Shown: piece by piece, positions 13,299 through 26,245 of the stretch
Layout: every line of letters starts with the position of its first letter
Position numbering within the stretch: the first letter of the stretch is position 1
Notes under the pieces: model-generated
What the model saw: the letters and a program-made list of their open reading frames with translations, nothing else
Databases searched by the model: none
Told to the model about the DNA's origin: nothing
Made by a program: the position numbers and the translations under genes
Assembly (NCBI RefSeq): GCF_964340395.1
Contig: NC_135558.1
Coordinates: 19,521,371-19,585,370 of the forward strand
Origin: Glandiceps talaboti
Lineage: Eukaryota; Hemichordata; Enteropneusta; Spengelidae
Reading direction: 5' to 3'
DNA: 64,000 nt

Positions 13299-14544
13299 CA
13301 CATGCATGCATACTCATACACTCTCTTAATGACACCACATACACACACACACCACAAACAAACAAACAAACCAACAAAAACACAAACACATACACACGCT
13401 CACTCACTCACTCAGACCATGGACAGTGCTCAGACAAACACCTACACACAAAAACACTCGTGTATTAAAGTCAGGAGGTTCCATATATTGATGTTTTATA
13501 TTAAAGCATTGCACAGTTTTATACAAACTTCTCAGTGATCAATGTTCAAGTTACACAGTACTTGACAACATATCCTTTCGAAAAGAGCCTTATAATTATA
13601 TGAGGTTATTTTTCATTTGCATGCTTTTAAACCATTTGTGAAAAAGCCCATGTTCAGGCATGGGCCCAACCTCTTTTTTCCATAAATGGAGAGTTACCAT
13701 TCTGGAAAGCTTACGATAGACAGTTATAGCCATGAAGAACTTTGTCAAAGTAATAACTGTGAAAAGCTATATCCGTGACAGACTAATAAAGCTATTACTT
13801 TCTATAAAGGCAATTATTAAACATCGTAAACATATTGAAAAACTTTAGCATTGATTCATTAGAGATTTGTTTTTCTTTTCACATATCTCTAGAGTCAGAC
13901 ATTGATGTTCGATAATATAATTATTATTGTGGTCTTTTATTTTTCATTTTTTTAAACGTTAATTTACATGTACAGCTCCTTATTAATGTGAAACTAAATT
14001 TAAAACAAGTTTAATCTTCTAATTTTGATTAAATTTATCTCTTTCCCTGTCACGATACTTATATTTTATAATATAGTAAAATTTGACACAAATAACTAAA
14101 ACCTGGTAATTTGCATAAATGTACTACACTGTTCTACTGCCAACTACATTCCCCGTTTACTGTTCTACTACTGTGTAAACCAAGCTTTTGGCATACTATT
14201 AGATAGACACAAACTAAACTTTATTGTTGTTCAATGTGGTAGCTAACACAAGTGGTTGATACTGATGTCTCTGTTGTGTGTTTTATGTCAATGTGTAATC
14301 AAGAGAATGTAAACACTGGAAGTTGTCAAAAATGTACATTAAGAATTCAAGGAAGTTATCAGCAACATGATCCTCCTGTGAGTACAATTAAGCTCATTAA
14401 CCAACATCAATTAAATAACTTATATCAACAAATCATCACAGTAGTTTTAGTTTGTGTCAATCTTAGTTAGCCCAAGCTTAGTTTCCACTGTTAGTCTGGC
14501 AAGATTGTTTATTTGCTACATCATATTTTGTCTTCATTACTTCT

Positions 14545-17500
14545 CTATATATTTAGTACAATCTTCCCATGAGTTCCTAGTTTATGGGCAATGACTTCAT
14601 GATGAGCTTCCACTGCTTTGTCCAGAGGGAATTCTTGTCCAACAACTGGCTTTACGAATCCCTTTGCCATGCCTGCATTTGTTGCTGCCATAAGTTCTCT
14701 GAAGTCAAACTGCAGAAACAAGAAGACACACAGCAAATATGACATGACTTTATGTAAAACACATATTTTGCTCCAGTTGTTCGAAGAGCTGTACAATTAC
14801 TCCCTGTAAAGGCATCATTACCAACAGTGTACCCTCTAAACCAATTTGGCACACTACTCTGTAAACACAGCAATTTCTTGTGATGGGTCATATTTGGTGT
14901 TCACCTACATTGTATCTCTTACTACTATATAGTGACTCACAAGAAAATCTAGTTTTTATCATTTTGACCGACAACATATATTGCCTTTCATTTTAGAGGG
15001 CAGACTGACAGCCAATCGTACTCTTTATACTCTCTGGAGAGTGTATAGTCCATTGCAGCCTCAGATCACTTCACATACTTCTATAAATTAGCAACTATTC
15101 TTCCAGGTTCCCATTTGGGTTAACTACAGCTGCTTAAATCTTGCTATTCAGAAATGACTGGATCATATGGTGAAGCTTACTCCGCCAACATTCAGATTAT
15201 AAGTTACCCACTCTAACTATTCCATCTCAATGACATGAGTTGTTCTCAACTACATAAACATGGCAATGACTCTCACTTTTGTTAAATGTACCAAATATTC
15301 CTAAATATGTGACTTTTAAAATATGAAATTAAATTACTTTGTTTACATACGGACTTTGTATGCCATTTTTAACAAACCTCATTTCATGTATCATAAGCAG
15401 GACAAGGTGACACTAAAAGCACATAATCTAGATCTGTACTTGATAGATGACAACTCAGATTTCAAAATTGTATGACTAGACCCCCTAGCATCAAGTAAAA
15501 ATATCATTTCAGGTAAAAATTGAGGATTAATAAAGTATAAATGATTATTGTACATTTGTAATCACTTACTTCTGAGGCACATAGAAGCATCATACCAACT
15601 ATAGCAGCTTCTTTTGCCATTGTCTGTCGTGCATCTATTTCTATGTTTCCACGGTTACCTACAACCTGATGAAAAAATGTTTAATATTTAGCAGTAATTA
15701 TGATCACGAAACTCTCATAAAATCTTGTTTTTATGAAGGTGTATGAAGATATATGATTATTACTCTATCATTCTACAGGATTGCTACTCCTTGAGTTACG
15801 TTAAAAATGCAGCAATGCAATTGAATGTGCCCACACTGTGGAGCAGAGCAGCAGTGAGAGCTTGATGTGCACTGCTTTTGTCCACTGTTTGTAAATATTC
15901 ATCAATTTATTCTAAAACATTTATAATGTTGCATTCTTCTGAAACAGACACCCAGTTTAACCTGAATTATTTGCTTAGGTATAAAACTGAGTGTGATTAT
16001 TGAGTCAACCAATCACAAATGAACCAGGATAGAGCATGAACAATTTCAAATAAAAACTTTCCAAACAATATGGATTTCGAAACTTGAAGATAGCAAAACT
16101 TATGTGTGCCCCCCCCCCCCCCCCATCACACACGTTTACAGGATTTTGATTTCATTCATTAAATGACACTCTTTTTAAAACATCTTCAGCCAAATAAAAA
16201 AAAATTTCCATACATACTTCTGAATATCAAAGAAGTGAGTTTATTTATTTCACCTTTGTACCGTTGCAAAGGTGAAATAAATAAATAAAAATAAATAAAT
16301 TGAGTCAGAACAGATTTGACTAAATAAGTACAGAATTGATGTGTTAACAAATTGCAAATGTTACACTTGTATTTTGTTCCTATTTGTTTTTTTGTTTTTG
16401 TTTTAGTTTCCATGGTAACATTATTAGGTGTCATACCAAGTTCTGGGTGCATTTGCAAATGTGGGCAACATTTTAGTATGGGTGAAAGCTATTATAATGT
16501 GTAACTCTTTTTTTTGAAATTTTCAAGATAGGTGGGAGGGAGAACGGACTATGTTGTTTGTAAGATTGTTTCTGTCAGTGTATGCATGCAAGGATAGCTT
16601 AGTTTACTTTGTAACTCTATAACATCACAGACCACATGATGGATGTCATAAACTTACCACAATTCTGCCAAATTTTGCCACCATTTCTAGATCTTTCTGT
16701 AGATTAACATTGCCAAGCATTTCAACAATGAGATCTGGACCAGTACCCCCTGTAGCAGCCTAAAAAATACACAAAATCATTTTAGTAATGAAAATCTCTG
16801 CTCACAGAGTCGAAAAATTTCTTGGCAGCAAATCTCAAATATTCCCTGATGTCTTGTTAGCATCTTCAGGGGTGTACTACAATGGGCTATTGTCTTTACA
16901 GAAATTTGTTGACTTTGTGAGTAGAAATTTTCATTACTAAGTATTAACCCAGAATCAATAAACATTCTTCCTCGCATAGAAAATCATGTTGAAGTCCATG
17001 ATGGCCAAGTATCATAGCCATGGACACAGGGACATGTAATCTTGTTGGTTATTAGTAAATACAAATGTACATGAAATACTATTTCTATTACAAATTTCAT
17101 TATTACACCTATCCATTTTTCCTTGTGTATGTATCCCATTGAATGTACAATGCCCAGTAGTCTAGTTCCTATACAATATCGTTACAATTTACACTTTGAC
17201 TTTGTCAAAGTCGTTACTCTAGAAGTCCAGAGATGCATGAGATGCAATTTAAAATTCATTCAGAGCCACCCAAACAGTCATTAACATCATGTCTTTGTTA
17301 ATCAATCACAAAATTCTAACAGTAACACAGTCCCTCATAAAGTTAGTGTTTAATGGGGCAGTTATGTAATGTCCAAATATAGTATATTTGTCAGCTCAGG
17401 ATGTAGTCTATCTGCTAGACCTCGGATGTTCTTCCGATAGAATACGACACACGCCCGAACATCACTATCAAGGATGGAACATCCGAGGTCTAGCAAATGT

Positions 17501-18928
17501 TATCAGGATATAAATAACTGCCAATCAGAGAACCGTATTAGCGACAAGCACAAACAGAGGACAATAGCTAATTTTTCATGCATATTCATCATAAGGAGGG
17601 GCTTGTAAAAATAACCACCAATGCTGTTAACTAAAATGTGTGAATGACAATGTCTACACACTCATCAAACACAATTACCATAAACTGATAAGACATAGTA
17701 ATGACATAAATGTGTTTGTCAACACCTGCATGCAGAGATTGAATATATTAAAGTATATATATGCATACATGGCCCAACCCACTAATCTCAATGGAATGTC
17801 CGGTCTGAAAATGACATTAGCTAGACTGTTCGGGCAAGCCCTCACTGCGAACTTCGTTCGCTTATAGTATCGAAAGAAAGCCCGAACGTCTAGCAGCAAG
17901 ACTACTCAGGATGTTACTTATACACTGTTTACATCATTATATAACAGTTGGGGTTCACAGATTGGATGAACAATTTTTTTTTCTGATTGTGGGACTTTGA
18001 CCAGACGTGGTTTAGTTAGAACCACATTGGCATCCAGACTAAATGCCTGGTGGAGGTGATATGCAATCATGGCAATTAACTAAACATTATTCATGTATAG
18101 TATTTAATCATATTAATTCTCTTATTCAGGCAAGACTCCATGTCCCTGTGGTCATGGACGAGTGCTGAGATTTGGTGCAATTTGATTTGAATCAAATTTC
18201 TTATAAAAAGCCCACTGAGGTACTAAACTAGTGAGTAATTAAAACTGTTTTCAACATTACACACACTACAGTCTCAACAGTTGATTATATACAAATGTAC
18301 TTGACCCCTGTCTTGTAGAAATAGGCAACTTGCTCAGTGCAACTTCTTCTTTGCCTACAAATGTAAAGGGTTTAACTTTAAGTTCTTGTAATAGTTCTAA
18401 ACTTGGAATATAAATAATTTACCTAGTATAAATCCCCCAGCCTTCTTCACTTGTTGTATGCAGTTACTACTATGAATACTGTATAAAGGTTAATTGCCAT
18501 AGACTTGTCATGTGATCAAAGGAGGGAATATGTAAACTACTGGTACTAATATAAAATATGTTTTCAGAGCAAGCCAATATTTTTGGCAGTAAGAAAGTTG
18601 TTTAGAAAAAAGACATAGTTACGTAAAGTGAAAAATTATTGTTTAAATTTTGATTGTCGTTTTCTTGACATACCATGATTTTTTTGGTGTAGTCTGGGTC
18701 TCTGTGATTAAAACAAGCTTCAGCACCATGTTGTTTGATTAATTCCAACCCCTCAGGAGTACCTGCTGTACCAAGCAATTTAAGACCATAGGCACTTCCA
18801 AACTGTAGACAAGCAATGCCAACCTGAAAGTAAGGATAGAAATGTTTGTATATCAATTGAATGAGAAAATGAGAAAGTGACAAAGTGAGTTAGTGAGTGA
18901 GTGAGTGAGTGAGTGAGTGAGTGTGTGT

Positions 18929-18979
<51 letters not shown>

Positions 18980-21900
18980 TTAGTGAGTGAGTGGGTGAAT
19001 GAGATTTAGTGAGTGAGTGAGTGTGTGTGTGTGTGTGTGTGTGAGTTAGTGAGTGGGTGAATGAGAAATTGAGTGAGTGAGTGAGTGAGTGAGTGAGTGA
19101 GTGAGTGAGTGAGTGAGTGTGTCTGTGTGTGTGTTACTGAGTGCATGGGTGGGTGAATTAGAAATTGAGTGAGTGAGTGACTGAGTGAGTGAGTGAGTGA
19201 GTGAGTGAGTGGGTGGGTGGGTGGGTGAGTGAGTGAGTATAAATGAGTATGGCAGTGAGTGAGGTTTGAAGTGCATAAATGAGTACCAAGTGAATGAATA
19301 GAAAGACAAATAGAAAAAGAGACATGGTAGATGGAAATGTATACAGACAGATGCTATGACGATGATGATGATGATGATGATGACAATGATGATGATGATG
19401 ATACAGATGATACACAGATAGATGCATGCATGGACACACAGACATACAGGAAGTTTAACTTGCTGACATGAAAAAAGACCAGCCAGGTACCAACACAAAG
19501 CTAGACTGGCTGACTGACAGGCTGACTGACTGACTGACTGACTGATGTATTCTAATAAAAAATATACCCATCAAATCATCTATTCAATGCGAAAAGGTAA
19601 AAACAGAATTATGTAATACTTACTGCACCACTAGCTCCATGAATGAGAACAGTTTCACTTGCCCTGGCTTTACCTCTGTGTAAGATAAACATTAGATACA
19701 TATACATTACATTGTTAACTTGTTTTCAGAAGACGAAAATAGACTTTCTCTCAAAATGTCTTAGATTGTCAGACAGTAATGAATGTCTCACAATGACTGT
19801 AGATCAAGCTAGATTGGCACAATGTCTTGATAATTCATATCACTGCAACAATTCTTTCAATATTCATTTTAAAAAATTGCTGTAACCAGCTAGCTATAGT
19901 CAACATAACATGGACAAAATACAGGAGAAAAGTAATGCTTTAACATAACTGCTTTTTGGTAGGTTTCTGTTTTAACTCAAGTCAGGGGTAGGGTACGGGT
20001 AGACTGTCAGAAATGTTGTGTAACGATTGCTCTGACCACAATGGTCTTGATCTTTACATTAGTGACTTAGTGTTATGGTACATGTCCATAAATTAGCTAA
20101 AAAGTCTGTCATTACTGTCATCTTAAAGGTGATTCAAAATGCTCACAATCACTATTGCTATTTTGCTAGACGACATGTTTGTGAAACGTATTCTGGTTTC
20201 AAAACTTTAAAAAAGCGTCTGCAAACACCTTAAAATGACCTTTTTTCAGTCAGTTCCCTTTGGATATACTTAGAGAGTTTTCGGGTATTTCCGGTCCCAC
20301 CTAGACCACAGGACTTTGTGACGTCATAGAGGGACATTGTTAGCATTTATTACAGAACTGTATCTGATTGGCTGAAATGGTTGCAGCATATGGAAGTATA
20401 TTTCCATCATTGCAGCATGCTAGGAGAGGCTAATTCATTCAATACTGAAATGAAAGAGGTTGGCTGATACCCAGACATGGCTACTGCCGTTCAGACTGGG
20501 GGTGGGGGTGGGGGGGGGGTGTCTTACCTTTGAAACAATGCTCTAAAAGCTGTGTAGTACGGAGTACCACTTGAAGCTCCTTGCTGGAAAGTGATATTTT
20601 CTGGAAGATAAGATACTCTATCTTCTAATGCAATACCATACTCTGCATAAGAACCACTTGTACAATTTCCAGTGTAAACTCTATCCCCTACCTGTTGAAA
20701 TAAGTCAACTATCATTAAAAGTAGAAACGTGGTTGTGCCACACCATACAGGTTTGTGAACCAAAATAGTGGTTTCTTTTTTTGTGTGTGACTATTTTGGT
20801 ACTTAATATTTATGTCATGCTATTTCTTAGTAAAGTAGCACAAGCTGAGTGTATTAACACCAGGGAGAAGCAAGCGTGTAACTGATTGATCCATCAATTG
20901 ATTGATTGATCATTTGATTGAATTATTGATTGATCGATCGATTGAATGATCAATGTTTGTGGTGAAATAAAACTTATTTTGTGTGTGATATTGATCAATT
21001 GACTGATTGGTGCTAATGGTGTTATAAAAAAATATTCCCTTCTTTTCCTGGCTAATTTTTTCTCTTTCAGTATTATATGTAATTCCCTCTTTATTGACAA
21101 ATAAAGACATCTTGTCTATTCTTCTCCTCTTATCTAAATTAAAACACCCCTAATCTTATAATTAGCAGGGGTTAGGTGACTGCCACAATTTGCTTTATCT
21201 CTTATGTACTGGGTTATTATCACACTGAACAACTCAAGTGATGTGCAAACTAGCTTGTTTATACCAGATCAATCAGTTACATGCTACTCTCTTCTCCCTG
21301 TGCTTTTACTGAGGTGAAAATACGTACATAAAACATTAATTAAACCATTCTAGTATGTCAATGTATGTCTTCTATGACATCATAAATTCCTTCTGGAATT
21401 GTCAGAATAGTTTATTGCCTAGCTAGTATGAATTCCTCAACATTTTTTTTCTCCATACCAAAAATTACGTCATCAGATCATTTATAGGATATATTTTCAT
21501 ACCAGGTTTGAGTTCAGTCTATTGCAAGTGATAGTTAAGTTATGTATACTTCAGAAAGTAAAATACTATTGAGTGACTTTTATATATGCAGCATACATAG
21601 CCAAAACAAATTTTAGCTTGTCTCCCTTTAAAAATATCATACTATAAATTTAAAGATTTTTGCAACTAGAATTGAAAACAAAGTTTTCAGTTGGTTCTCA
21701 AAGGCCTATCATTTACTTTCTGTTCATGTACCAGAAAGAAAACATATTAGTCACTACATATTTTTACAGTTTCGTTTACCAGCAATGTAAGTGAAAATAA
21801 GTCATTATGTGGCCATATGGATGACAAATGGGTTTTTATTTTGGATTTTTAATCTATAAAATAACCATGCTATATTTGTCTACTTGGAAATGTAAGTAAA

Positions 21901-23149
21901 TGAAAGGTGTCCCTTTAAAAGTGAACATGACATGACATGACAGACTTCTCACCTTGAATTTGTTAGCTTTAGGTCCAACTTTTTCCACTATACCTGCAGC
22001 ATCTCCTCCTGGTGTGTATGGCAGTGATGGTAAGACAGCTCGATTACCAGAACGTATATACGTCTCAACAGGATTGACACCAGCTGATGATATTTTTATC
22101 AATACCTACATGTAAGCAGTAAAGTACAGCACACAGTTGATGAGGTTTGTTTTTTTAAATTTTCAAGTGAAGCCATTATATATATGTGTAGTGCACAAGT
22201 GTTAGCAACTAGGTATTACATTTGTTTGTGAAGTGTCATTTATAGCTATGCTGAAATTAGAAGAGAAAAAAAAACACTTTGTAAACTGATAGAAAACTAC
22301 CAAAATAAACAGAACAAGCACGCCAATGACATCTTCATATAATTATAACTCATGTATATCACTTATGCTTCCATTTCAAAGGTGAATAAATATCATTATT
22401 ATCAGTATCAGTACAAGTCTGATTAAACATGGAACATATAGAACTACATGTATATGTATAGCATAGGACATTGTAATGTGTGTATGTCCACCACAGGAGC
22501 ACGTTCACATAGTATTTCTTAGATTGTTGTTTTCCTTACAAGTCTACAGTCTAAATATGACAACATTTAAACTTCAATATATTTCCCCTACCTGTATAGA
22601 AAGGACACTAGTTATCTTCTAGTATACATCGCATATTAATACATTTATAGTAGCAGGATTAGTGTGACCCTTAAGAAAACAAAATCTAAGCAACAACACG
22701 TCTTCCTGTGTGTATGTCTGGTTCTTTGTTACATATATAATATAAACAGTAATTTCTTAATACTCATACTGTGCATATGTAGTAGAGAGCCGATATTGCC
22801 CGATATTGTTATATGCTACGCTGTTGTACATATAGTTATGCTTGATCTGCACAACAAATATACAATAGGTTTCTGCTGATGACACTTCATGATTGACTTA
22901 AGCCAGGTTACTTTGGCATCAAATTTAGGGGGTTAGGTTAGGAATAGGAATAGGGTGAGCCACATTAACTTATATCTGATTTGTAGTATGAACAAGAATG
23001 ACTTTGCGCTTGCCAAACCTGAACCTTACCTCTTTGCCGACAGGAGTTGGTATTGCTACGTCAGTTTGTACGTTCAGCACTTCTGGTGCACCAAACTCTG
23101 ACACTCGTATAGCTCGCATTATTCTTAAGGCAGAACGGGTTGCTGACAT
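14545..23149 (-). CDS. CRYZ: Zeta-crystallin / NADPH:quinone oxidoreductase
   Basis: Cytosolic medium-chain reductase of the CRYZ family, which transfers one electron from NADPH to quinones; vertebrate members also bind AU-rich RNA (family knowledge). Eight coding exons: 23149-23030, 22105-21953, 20691-20528, 19675-19624, 18823-18674, 16759-16658, 15665-15570 and 14709-14545. All have GT/AG borders and phases join perfectly into 333 residues (human CRYZ is about 329). Residues 1-40 open [20 protein letters not shown]. Residues 80-120 hold the GroES-like N-domain segments [15 protein letters not shown] and VGDRVY. The nucleotide-binding loop GASGAVG is at 159-165, split by the exon 4/5 junction. 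EMLGNVNL near 227 and C-terminal HGKIVLNI are family signatures, and no zinc-binding cysteines are seen, as expected. The start was chosen because an acceptor at 23175, behind a poly-T tract, leaves a 25-base leader before the ATG. Introns hold only repeats. Confidence 0.95.
16241..16284. repeat. 18-bp-arm perfect hairpin in CRYZ intron
   Basis: TTATTTATTTCACCTTTG (16241-16258) is followed after eight bases by its exact inverse at 16267-16284. No target duplication was identified. Confidence 0.7.
17404..17904. mobile_element. 501-bp TIR element with perfect 9-bp target-site duplication
   Basis: Begins TAGTCTATCTGCTAGAC and ends with the near inverse GTCTAGCAGCAAGACTA. It is flanked on both sides by CTCAGGATG (17395-17403 and 17905-17913). 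An internal 18-bp inverted pair (GCTAGACCTCGGATGTTC) spans about 17412-17492. The 9-bp duplication fits Mutator-like elements (family knowledge). No transposase ORF, so non-autonomous. Lies in the CRYZ intron between exons 5 and 6. Confidence 0.8.
18885..19260. repeat. (GAGT)n / (GT)n microsatellite
   Basis: Long compound GAGT and GT runs with interspersed GAATGAG units in a CRYZ intron. They create spurious Ser/Thr/His-rich open frames on the minus strand. A GATGAT run follows near 19362-19402. Confidence 0.9.
20861..21175. mobile_element. Truncated relative of the 31663-32634 element
   Basis: Starts CACCAGGGAGAAGCAAGCGT, followed by ATTG/GATC repeats, CTGGCTA and CTCTTTCA. It contains TCTAAATTAAAACACCCCTA, the inverse of sequence near 31876-31896. 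The order matches the longer element at 31663-32634, but the far terminus is missing. Lies in the CRYZ intron between exons 2 and 3. Confidence 0.6.
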
Positions 23150-23174
23150 TGAAATGTATGTTTAAATTCCACTT

Positions 23175-24512
23175 CTACCAAAAGAAAAAAAAAAAAAAAA
23201 AAACAGCAATCAAACAAATAAGCAAATTTAGAAACAAAACAGAATTGTGACATTACATCTTACAAATGTACTAATTAAACATCAAGAACATTTAGTATGA
23301 TATGAGTATGTATGCAACATAAGTGTTTTTAAAGGGGAATGTTTAGTTCCCTTGTAAAATCTACATGTTTTTGATAAACACTTGGATGCTAAATGAGATG
23401 AAATGCATTTTAATTTCATTCATTTTCACTATCAATACAATTGAAAAACCAGTAAGTCACTGCAATTCACAGTGTTGGCATCGATCAGAACCTAAGTGGA
23501 AGTGATGTATATTACACCTCACTTGGCAACTTTTGTTGACCTCAATCAGTAGTGTCTAATAAGATTCCACTCAAGTAAAATATAGCAAGGTCAAATATCA
23601 ACTTCCATTCTTTTATTTATTACTGCATTGCAATTTACAAAGCCTTTCTGTTTTTATCGGACAGTCATCTTTGACAACTATATGTTGAAATAACTTGTCA
23701 AGCTAACATGTGGCAGTAATCTTGTTTACTTTATCCTAACATAAATAATATGTCACCATCAAATATTTGGCACCTGTCACAGGGCCAAGAATTATATACT
23801 AGTGCATATCACCTTTGTATTCAATAAATCTTAAAGCCTCTGAAAATCAGTTTATCAACCTTCTTGATAGTTTAAAAGTGAAAACCCTGGAACAATAATA
23901 CGCCCTACAAACTACAACAATCAAAGCTCAAAAAAAAAAAAAAAAAAAAAAAAAACACAAACAAACTAACACTACAATTATTGCAGCTAGTGTTCTTCTG
24001 TGTTTTGAAATGGTTTAATTTGATAACATTTGATAACTAACTATAGTTAGTTTAAAAGTGCACACCCTGGAACAATAATACGCCTTACAAACTACAACAA
24101 TCAAAGCTCAAAAGAAAAAAACAAAACAAAAAAAACCACACAAACAAACTAACACTACAATTATTGCAGCTAGTGTTCTTCTGTGTTTTGAAATGGTTTA
24201 ATTTGATAACAGATCTGTTTTAGTGATGTCAGCAAATACATCCACCATTTGTTAGAGTTGTAAGTAAATATATGATCTAGTGTCAAGCTCAACAAGTGTC
24301 AAGATGATCGAAGATGTCGTATTCATGAATGCAAAGAATGTCAAGTGGTGCATGGTGACATTACCTCATATAATATCACTTGGTACTTTTGTACTACAGA
24401 TCATTTGCAAAGCGTGACAACTGACATGTCATTTGTTTCAAAGACTTCTAAAGATTAATAATATAGCTGAACGAAAGAAACCTACTCCCCCACCCCTCCC
24501 AGGACAAAATAC

Positions 24513-24545
<33 letters not shown>

Positions 24546-26245
24546 GGATCCAACCCGACACACTAAACTGAGAAACAGGTAGTTCGCTGGCAGTGTCACA
24601 CACCTACGATCTAAAATTACACTGGCGATATATATATATATATACCAACAACATCAAACGCACGAACCAAGAGACCACCATTACAATGTACATTACTCGA
24701 GCGACAAAAGCACGGCGTCTAATTAGTTATTTAAACGACGACATATTAAATTATTTGATAATTGACAAACTTACCGGATCAATGAATCCACCTATTCCTG
24801 TGAATTGTATATACTTGCTAATTATAAAGTGCCTAAATCAGTTTGAATGTGCCTAGCCGATCGAAGTGCGGTGTCTACTGTATGACTCTACGCCTAGTAT
24901 AGTATGGCAGAGGTACGGTCATGACCTCGGGTCAGGTGCCCTGGCGATGTATGGGTAGAACCATTATATCCAGCAGGGGTGGCATCGAGAAACACTTGTT
25001 CTCGATCCTGTACCCCCCGGGAGCCGGTACGCGGTACGTACGCGGTGGATAGCCAGTGCTGGAAACCTAATACCCCATTTAGACCCACTTTGAAGATGAA
25101 CAAAAATCAGTACCCCATTTTAGACCATTACAGGTTTCTAAAAGATGAAAGGTTTACATTTTCCTTAAGAGGCAATTTTCTTTTGGCAATTAATGGCAGT
25201 TATGATTTGGTAAAGTTACATTGCATACAAAAGAAGTGAACATAAATGGTATATGATACCCAATGATGGAAATCCGCAAATTGTGCAACTTTCATTGACC
25301 TTTGATGCAAGCAGGGTACGCCCTCAACGGCAAGAGGCTGGGTAACCGTAATTTTGAACATTCATATAAAACAGATTGAATATACGGCTAACTTTGAAAT
25401 ATTCTTATTATTACACACAATGTTTCACTTCTTAAATTCTAACGATTATTACTATACATGTTATATCGCCCACTGAATAACCTTTGACTTTTTTTATATG
25501 GAATGCGTTAATGTAAACATGACATATCTCAGCAAAAAGTTAGGACGTACGGAGGGCATTAATTTTCATGATATCGATTTTTTTTATCAATTTTTGTAAA
25601 CTGCCAAAGGTTTACCCTCTGAGTTAGGGTGACAAATTTCCAGTTTTGAAACATAGTCACCTGCTGGATCTTTATTTATCTTTTGAAAGTACTTGGACTA
25701 AGGGACCGGTCAGTTTCTCCAGCATGGGGGGGGGGGGTGGATTCTTAAATCGGGCCGACAAAAAGTCACTGACCCCCCCCCCCATATATGATATTCGCAT
25801 GAGTGACAGGTATTTTTTTATCATGACTCAGTGTGGACTGCTTGACTGTCTTGCATCTACTTTATAAGATCCCGGGTTAGCTTATCATAATTATAATTTT
25901 TGACTACACAGGGTAAATATATTTGAAAAGGAGTTTAATAGCATCTTGACAGTGAAGGTAGGGGGAAAGCTTGAGAAGGGAATATGTACAGCTGTCATGG
26001 GGGGTCCTAGGGGGTCTCCCCCTAGAAGCCCAGGAGGTTTTTAACTCTGAAAAGTCAATTTTGAGACTATTCAGACATTTTTCGAAAATCATTTCCAAGC
26101 TTTACAAGAAAGCACCAACATGTAAAAAGCAACTACATAAGGTTGAAATATTTTTGAAATATAGTTTGATAGGATCTTGACAGTAAGAGGTAGGGGAGAG
26201 GTCTTGAGACTGGGATGTGTACACCTCATGGGGGGGGGGGTCCTA
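23175..26245. other. CRYZ upstream region and repeat-rich flank
   Basis: Upstream of the CRYZ start. It holds a 180-bp tandem duplication (23868 and 24048, both containing CCTGGAACAATAATACGCC), a (TTG)n run near 24512-24543 and homopolymer G/C runs near 25727 and 25775. A GC-richer patch around 24930-25060 could be part of the CRYZ promoter or of an old repeat. No coding exon is supported. Confidence 0.5.
25915..26245. repeat. About 210-bp tandem repeat, left part
   Basis: Units contain CATCTTGACAGT, GGGGTCCTAGGGGGTCTCCC, TAGAAGCCCAGGAGG, TTTTGAGACTATTCAGAC and CAAGCTTTACAAGA. The array breaks at 26245 in the middle of a unit and resumes at 41324, with the 15-kb insertion between. A related copy lies at 55280-55680. 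Confidence 0.85.

Larger units (their letters stand above)
9642..14544. other. Intergenic region between WDR76 and CRYZ
   Basis: Both flanking genes are on the minus strand, so this holds the WDR76 promoter and untranslated first exon and the CRYZ 3' flank. Positions were not determined. Listed separately are the foldback element at 9946-10854 and the 123-bp insertion at 12963-13085. A 58-bp direct duplication (12011 and 12069, TTGTCGAGAACTT) is present, as are (CAAA)n near 12727-12780 and (CA)n near 13268-13300. A CRYZ polyadenylation signal could be the minus-strand AATAAA at 14513-14508. No coding exon was recognised. Confidence 0.6.

Noticed and set aside
13302-13538. Open frame rich in His/Thr/Gln
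   Set aside because: Produced by CA, CAAA and ACTC simple repeats; no splice signals or family similarity.
19046-19498. 150-codon minus-strand open frame
   Set aside because: Translation of GAGT/GTGA and GATGAT microsatellites within a CRYZ intron.
24894-25103. GC-richer open frames on both strands upstream of CRYZ
   Set aside because: No family similarity; more likely promoter-proximal or old repeat sequence.
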